From: Pantoea sp. Cy-639
Lineage (GTDB): Bacteria > Pseudomonadota > Gammaproteobacteria > Pseudomonadales > Pseudomonadaceae
Assembly: GCF_011752525.1 (NCBI RefSeq)
Contig: NZ_VWXI01000006.1
Location: 62,001-126,000, forward strand
Length of the DNA: 64,000 nucleotides
Direction: 5' to 3'
Below are positions 60,238-64,000 of the stretch, one piece after another. A model generated the notes under the pieces. That model was not told where the DNA came from and did no database searches. It saw nothing but the letters and a program-made list of their open reading frames with translations. Numbering within the stretch: the first letter of the stretch is position 1; each line of letters begins with the position of its first letter. Both the position numbers and the translations under genes were made by a program.

Positions 60238-60435
60238 TCAGGGCTGGTGGGCTTTTTCGAGCGGCTTGTCGAGCCGATTCTCGAAGCTGTCCCAGTCCTC
60301 GCCGAACAGCTCCAGCGGATGCATGGTGCGATCCGCGCCGTTGCCACAGGCCAGCGCCTTGGCCGGGCAATACAGGTCGCACCCCCAGCAGATCCGTTCG
60401 GGATGGCTGGGGTTCGCGGGAAATTTCTTGGCCAT
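60238..60435 (-). CDS. DUF3079 small cysteine protein
   Basis: A 65-residue protein from ATG 60435 (GGGAGGGAGA upstream). It begins MAKKFPANPSHPERICWGCD and has the cysteine set CWGC-x3-C-x6-C (C17, C20, C24, C31), which could bind a metal or Fe-S cluster. The family DUF3079 is conserved but uncharacterised. It lies 77 bp downstream of nirK on the same strand. Confidence 0.7.
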   Translation of the reverse strand: MAKKFPANPSHPERICWGCDLYCPAKALACGNGADRTMHPLELFGEDWDSFENRLDKPLEKAHQP

Positions 60436-60512
60436 GGTCTCCCTCCCTGAAGTGGATGCCTGCACTCAGGCTATGCCGCGCATGGCCAAGGGGCTTGACC
60501 GGGGTCAACCCG

Positions 60513-61655
60513 CTAGCGGATCGGCCCAGGTGCCTCCAGCTGTTTCATCAGGTCGTCGTTCCACTGCCCCTCGACCTGCACATGGGCGGCAGCGCCGAGC
60601 ATCACCGCCTCGATCAGGTTGTGGTTGAGGTAGGTGTACAGGCCTGGCTGGCGGAAGGTGTACAGCGCCGTGCCGGCCGCGCCACCGGGGATGAACCAGG
60701 TCTCGAGGTTGCGCTGCGGCGGGTTGGCGAACTTGCCGGAGGCCCACACGTAGTCGCCATGGCCTCCGATCAGGTGCGGGCGGGTATCACGGTTGGCCTG
60801 CGAATGGACGATCAGCACACGCTCGCCAACCTTGGCGGTGAGCGCCTGCTTGCCGGTGAGGGCGCCGACGCTGCCATTGAATACCACATGGGTCGGCACC
60901 AGCCCCTTCATCAGCTGGCTCATCTCGGCGAAGCTGGCCATCGGCGTGGGGTAGCGCTTGTACTTGCCGTCCTGGTCGCGGGGGAGGTAGTAGTCCTGCT
61001 CGCCGATGTACCAGGCCGTGTCGTACTGCAGTGGCCGGCCCTCGGGGTCTTTCAGGCCATCGCGCGGCAGCACCATGACTGCGCCGTTCATGCCGCACAC
61101 CACATGCCAGGGGATCATCGAGCCGCCCGGAGCGCAGTGGTAGACGAACACCCCGGCGCGATCGGCCTTGAAGCGCAGTTTCACCTGCTCGCCGGGCTTC
61201 ACATGGGTCAGCTCGCCGCCGCCGAGGGCGCCAGTGGAGGCATGGAAGTCGATGTTGTGCATCATGCTGTTGCTGGCCGGATTGACCAGCGTGAGCTCCA
61301 CGTAGTCGCCCTCGTGCACCACCATCAGCGGCCCGGGCACCGAGCCGTTGAAGGTCATGGCATGGATGTAGGCGCCATTGCCATCGACCGCCAGTTCCTT
61401 TTCCTCGATGACCATGCGGAACTCGACGATTCGCGGCTGGCCGGGCGCGCGTTGGCTGTGGGCATGGACCTGTGGTGGCGCGACCAGTTCGACCTTGACC
61501 CGCTCCAGCTTGGCCAGGTCCGCCGCCGGCGCTTTCGCCGCTGCCGGTGCGGCCTGGGCCAGGCCGCTGCCCAGCACGGTACCGCCAACCCCCAGCAGCA
61601 CACCACCGGCAAGGATGCCGCGGCGGGTCAGGGCTACGCCTTGTTGTTCACTCAT
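60513..61655 (-). CDS. nirK: Copper-containing nitrite reductase NirK
   Basis: A 380-residue two-cupredoxin enzyme that reduces nitrite to nitric oxide in the periplasm. A Tat signal (TRRGILAGG) precedes the mature protein. Type 1 copper ligands are H133, C174, H184 and M189. Type 2 copper ligands are H138, H173 and H345. Catalytic D117 and H294/H256-region residues are present ([34 protein letters not shown]). All sites are intact. No nitric oxide reductase or nirV lies nearby, so it may serve nitrite detoxification or partial denitrification. A TTG-N8-CAA palindrome lies 66 bp upstream. Confidence 0.95.
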   Translation of the reverse strand: MSEQQGVALTRRGILAGGVLLGVGGTVLGSGLAQAAPAAAKAPAADLAKLERVKVELVAPPQVHAHSQRAPGQPRIVEFRMVIEEKELAVDGNGAYIHAMTFNGSVPGPLMVVHEGDYVELTLVNPASNSMMHNIDFHASTGALGGGELTHVKPGEQVKLRFKADRAGVFVYHCAPGGSMIPWHVVCGMNGAVMVLPRDGLKDPEGRPLQYDTAWYIGEQDYYLPRDQDGKYKRYPTPMASFAEMSQLMKGLVPTHVVFNGSVGALTGKQALTAKVGERVLIVHSQANRDTRPHLIGGHGDYVWASGKFANPPQRNLETWFIPGGAAGTALYTFRQPGLYTYLNHNLIEAVMLGAAAHVQVEGQWNDDLMKQLEAPGPIR

Positions 61656-61718
61656 GGGACTTCTCCTTAAGTCGACGAAAGCCGTCGGCGACAGGATTAC
61701 CCATTTTTTGTGTGTGGT

Positions 61719-61738
61719 TTATTGAGCGAAAACAATAA
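61719..61738. promoter_or_regulatory. FNR/NnrR-type palindrome upstream of nirK
   Basis: TTATTG-N8-CAATAA is a perfect inverted repeat. Its core TTG-N8-CAA (61722-61735) fits the loose NnrR/Dnr/ANR half-site pattern TTGAT-N4-ATCAA with one mismatch per half. It is 66 bp from the nirK start, and so could control nirK by oxygen or nitric oxide. Confidence 0.55.
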
Positions 61739-61826
61739 GTGGAGGGGCGAGCGGGGTGTCGCAATGATGGCTGGGAGCTACGCTGTCTGGGGACCGTTGC
61801 GACGCGTATTGCAAGGAGAGCATGGC

Positions 61827-62042
61827 GTGAGCCGTTTCGTCAGTTTCGAGATCACCAATCACCGTCAGTACGTGGTCAGTGTGGACCGTATCGTGGCGCT
61901 GTATCCGCTGGCCCAGGAACGGACCTTCGCCAAGGGCGGCATCGTGCTGATCAGCGGGCTGGGCAAGGAGGGCGCGAATGTAGCGCTGGAGCTGAGCGGG
62001 CCGGAGATCCGCAAGCTGCAGAAGACGTTGGTGCATGAGTGA
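61827..62042 (+). CDS. Small protein of unknown function
   Basis: A 71-residue protein from GTG 61827, with AGGAG 11 nt before it; the nearby ATG 61822 opens only a two-codon frame (ATG GCG TGA). The sequence MSRFVSFEITNHRQYVVSVD continues with mixed beta strands (GGIVLISGLG, ANVALELSG) and a basic C-terminal helix. It has no signal peptide or membrane segment. A terminator follows. A run of ten G immediately after the stop (62043-62052) is non-coding. Confidence 0.55.
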   Translation: MSRFVSFEITNHRQYVVSVDRIVALYPLAQERTFAKGGIVLISGLGKEGANVALELSGPEIRKLQKTLVHE

Positions 62043-62082
62043 GGGGGGGGGGATGGGAGAGGGTTGGCCCCCCAGAAACACG

Positions 62083-62106
62083 AAAGCCCCGCGTAGCGGG
62101 GCTTTT
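62083..62106 (+). terminator. Rho-independent terminator
   Basis: AAAGCCCCGC (62083-62092) pairs with GCGGGGCTTT (62096-62105) around loop GTA, followed by a short T run. It ends the 71-residue gene and on the other strand may also end the tRNA transcript. Confidence 0.85.
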
Positions 62107-62111
62107 GAATA

Positions 62112-62187
<76 letters not shown>

Positions 62188-62285
62188 ACAGGGGCGTCAT
62201 TATAGCGATGGATTTGCGCCTGTAAACCACTTCCTCGCATCCACCACACAATCCCCTAAGTCACCGCGCTGAAAGGAGAATTTTC

Positions 62286-62537
62286 CTACCAGCCGCGGTG
62301 GATGGAGTTGACGCTCGGTTCGGGTTGTCCAGGGTTGAAGAACAGCTTGCCGTTGTCGCAGCCGCGCTTGCGGCAGGAGCCGTCGAGGTTGTGCAGCGGC
62401 AGGCCGCGATCGCCGCCCAGCTGCATGCCGGGCATGTTCCAGTCCAGCGGCGCGGGACGGCTCGAGGACAGGTCGTTGGCGCAGCCGGTCATGGCCAGGG
62501 CGACGGTGAGCAGGGCGAAGGGCTTGGTGTGTTTCAC
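62286..62537 (-). CDS. Small lipoprotein of unknown function
   Basis: An 83-residue protein with signal peptide MKHTKPFALLTVALAMTGC and lipidated cysteine at residue 19 (lipobox MTGC). The mature part is polar, has two more cysteines (SCRKRGC) and ends SVNSIHRGW. It lies 21 bp downstream of a second lipoprotein gene on the same strand, and both may belong to one transcript. No family recognised. Confidence 0.65.
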   Translation of the reverse strand: MKHTKPFALLTVALAMTGCANDLSSSRPAPLDWNMPGMQLGGDRGLPLHNLDGSCRKRGCDNGKLFFNPGQPEPSVNSIHRGW

Positions 62538-62558
62538 GATGTCGGGTCCGTTCCGGGG

Positions 62559-62939
62559 TCAGTCTTTGTTCAGGATGCGCTGGATGGTGCCGCCACAGGC
62601 CATGTAACAGGTGTCGTAGTCAGCGCCGCAGCTGTAGCTGCTCCCCGATGAATAGGGGTAACTGGGGTAGTAGCAACTGCGACGTGCTTCCTTTTTGCTC
62701 TTGCCGTTCTGGCAGTACTGGTAGGCCCGCATCTCGGCCTGGTACACCGCGCGCTGGTTGTTTTCCTGCAGGCGGTTCATCTGCTGGCAGTGGTTGCGCT
62801 CCACCGAGCAACTGTTGATGCAGTTCATGCCATGCGCACTGGGCGGCGGCGAGTACCTATAGCTGTAGCTCGGGCCGCAGCCAGTGAGCGACAGTCCGGC
62901 CAGTACGACGACGGCCAGCATCTTGCGCGAAAATTCCAT
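62559..62939 (-). CDS. Cysteine-rich lipoprotein
   Basis: A 126-residue lipoprotein (lipobox LTGC, C21). The mature part has eight cysteines arranged almost symmetrically: C-x3-C-x6-C (CINSCSVERNHC) early and C-x6-C-x3-C (CGADYDTCYMAC) late, with two more between. The middle is rich in Tyr and Ser. Such spacing suggests helical hairpins tied by disulfides in the periplasm. Function is unknown. Confidence 0.7.
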   Translation of the reverse strand: MEFSRKMLAVVVLAGLSLTGCGPSYSYRYSPPPSAHGMNCINSCSVERNHCQQMNRLQENNQRAVYQAEMRAYQYCQNGKSKKEARRSCYYPSYPYSSGSSYSCGADYDTCYMACGGTIQRILNKD

Positions 62940-62957
62940 GGGTGTTGCGGTCCTTGA

Positions 62958-63164
62958 TCATTCCTCGCTGAACTCCAGCAGGTCGCCGGGTTGGCAGTTC
63001 AGCGCGCGGCACAGCTTCTCGAGGGTCTCGATCTTGAAACCCTTGATCTTGCCGTTCTTCAGCAGCGACAGGTTGGCTTCCGTGATACCGATGATTTCCG
63101 CCAGGTCCTTGGAACGCATCTTGTTCCTGGCCATGACGACGTCGAGGCGGATGATTATCGGCAT
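62958..63164 (-). CDS. XRE-family regulator (YozG-like)
   Basis: A 68-residue Cro/CI-type DNA-binding protein consisting almost only of the helix-turn-helix domain. The HTH segment is DLAEIIGITEANLSLLKNGK, and LEKLCRALNCQPGDLLEF follows as the usual last helix. Small XRE proteins of this kind are regularly paired with DUF2975 membrane proteins. Here the DUF2975 gene lies 9 bp upstream, so they form an operon. Confidence 0.88.
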   Translation of the reverse strand: MPIIIRLDVVMARNKMRSKDLAEIIGITEANLSLLKNGKIKGFKIETLEKLCRALNCQPGDLLEFSEE

Positions 63165-63173
63165 GGGGAGCGG

Positions 63174-63752
63174 TTAGACATAACAGTTGTGTTCATCGCT
63201 GATGGTCTTGGCGTCACGCATGAGCAGCGAGAAGGCGCACAGCAGGATGCCTTTCATGATCTCGTAGACAGCCTGCGATGATACACCGATCGAGACGTTG
63301 AAGCTCCTTTCCCCGGCCGGCAGGTCGATGGCCAGGGCCAGGCCTTGCAGGGTGTAGGTCACCGGCCACAGCAGCGGCGTGCCGATGCACAGCAGGCCGA
63401 CCCACCACAGCAGCTTGATGTTGGATGAGGTCCAGGTCTGGCCCTTGGACAGACGATGGAAGAACAGGCCGGTCAGGGCCAGGGCCAGGACCGAGACGCC
63501 CGACAGGATCATCTCCACCACCAGCACCAGGCCGATGGCCAGCGACGATGCCTGGTAGCCGGGCGCCAGCAGCAGGGGCATGGTTTCGCCGTGGATCTGC
63601 AGGTAGGTGGACTGGATTTCCGGGAAGTCGAATGCGAAGAGCAAGGGCGTGCCCAGCAGCTCGATCATGGCTGTGGTCCAAGCCAGGTATGCAGCGCATG
63701 CGCCGATGGTGCGTAGGCGCGAACGCGCATAGGCCACGGATCTACTGTTCAT
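63174..63752 (-). CDS. DUF2975 membrane protein
   Basis: A 192-residue inner-membrane protein with four hydrophobic helices (about 15-40, 70-96, 112-135 and 155-178). The text GLFFHRLSKGQTWTSSNIKL is the characteristic DUF2975 loop after helix two. The family occurs with YozG-type XRE regulators, but the role of the pair is unknown. GGAGG precedes the ATG at 63752. The downstream XRE gene is probably cotranscribed. Confidence 0.85.
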   Translation of the reverse strand: MNSRSVAYARSRLRTIGACAAYLAWTTAMIELLGTPLLFAFDFPEIQSTYLQIHGETMPLLLAPGYQASSLAIGLVLVVEMILSGVSVLALALTGLFFHRLSKGQTWTSSNIKLLWWVGLLCIGTPLLWPVTYTLQGLALAIDLPAGERSFNVSIGVSSQAVYEIMKGILLCAFSLLMRDAKTISDEHNCYV

Positions 63753-63794
63753 GGGGTGCCTCCGTACAGTGATGAACGAGGCGGATTATTCTTG

Positions 63795-63821
63795 ATTAAT
63801 TATCGTAATACAATAATTAAT
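63795..63821. promoter_or_regulatory. AT-rich inverted repeat upstream of the DUF2975-XRE operon
   Basis: ATTAATTAT (63795-63803) is mirrored by ATAATTAAT (63813-63821) with a 9-bp spacer, 42 bp upstream of the DUF2975 start. It is a plausible operator for the XRE protein. The remaining 179 bp to the window end hold no recognisable gene. Confidence 0.5.
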
Positions 63822-64000
63822 TCGCTGTATTCGTCAGTGGCGACGGTTTGTCGCAGCTCTGGGTCATCAGCCAGCCGCTGCAACGGAGGCAGGCTTCATG
63901 AGCCGCGTAGCGCCTCATTGATGCAAGCAAGCTGCTTCCACGGGCTGATCCTGGAATGTCGGGCGGGGAATATAATTTACGAAGCTTTCAGCAAGCTTTA

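Noticed and set aside
62043..62052. G10 tract as a phase-variation site
   Set aside because: It begins directly after the stop codon of the 71-aa gene, so slippage would not change a protein.

Overview
The window looks like a chromosome segment of a fluorescent Pseudomonas of the P. putida group. The DNA is GC-rich. From memory, the order fdhA-like / fdhD / LysM protein / yrfG / nudE / cysQ / sigma-54 two-component pair / agmatine deiminase / TonB receptor / OprD porin / GltB-like protein resembles one region of P. putida genomes. P. putida-type REP palindromes and P. aeruginosa-like H1 secretion genes agree with this.

1-9 kb: a response regulator cut by the window edge, a CheR methyltransferase, a glycine-zipper protein, a molybdopterin oxidoreductase with its FdhD sulfurtransferase, a Kbp-like BON/LysM protein, and three nucleotide clean-up genes (yrfG, nudE, cysQ). 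8-12 kb: a DctB/DctD-type kinase and sigma-54 activator coupled to a hotdog thioesterase. 12-15.5 kb: a dTDP-L-rhamnose operon (rmlBACD) preceded by a truncated wbqC-like gene. 16-23 kb: agmatine deiminase, a small protein, a TonB-dependent siderophore receptor with a candidate Fur box, an OprD-family porin and a membrane-anchored glutamate-synthase-like protein.

23.3-60.2 kb: a complete type VI secretion system (T6SS) in two divergent operons. Minus strand: tssA-tssB-tssC-hcp-[Tae4 amidase + immunity]-tssE-tssF-tssG-clpV-vgrG-eag-rhs-immunity. Plus strand: fha-tssJ-tssK-tssL-tssM-tagF-pppA-ppkA-tagT-tagS-tagR-tagQ-[predicted pore-forming effector + membrane immunity]. All 13 core genes and the full threonine-phosphorylation control pathway are present. 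The order is collinear with P. aeruginosa H1-T6SS, but the cargo differs: an effector pair sits where tagJ would be, a PAAR-Rhs toxin sits where tse6 would be, and a Tse4-like pair is added after tagQ. Both divergent leaders carry a small hairpin with the same AGGGAG hexaloop over the ribosome binding site, as expected for direct RsmA-type translational repression.

60.2-64 kb: a DUF3079 protein, a lone copper nitrite reductase (nirK) with an NnrR/Dnr-like palindrome, a 71-aa unknown, tRNA-Thr(TGT), two small lipoproteins, and an XRE regulator/DUF2975 membrane-protein operon with an AT-rich inverted repeat upstream.

The least explained items are the Rhs toxin tip and its immunity gene(s), the Tae4 immunity lipoprotein, the Tse4-like pair, and the twin RsmA-type hairpins. 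No insertion sequence, CRISPR array or prophage was seen. GC statements are by eye, and all family calls come from motif recognition without database searches.
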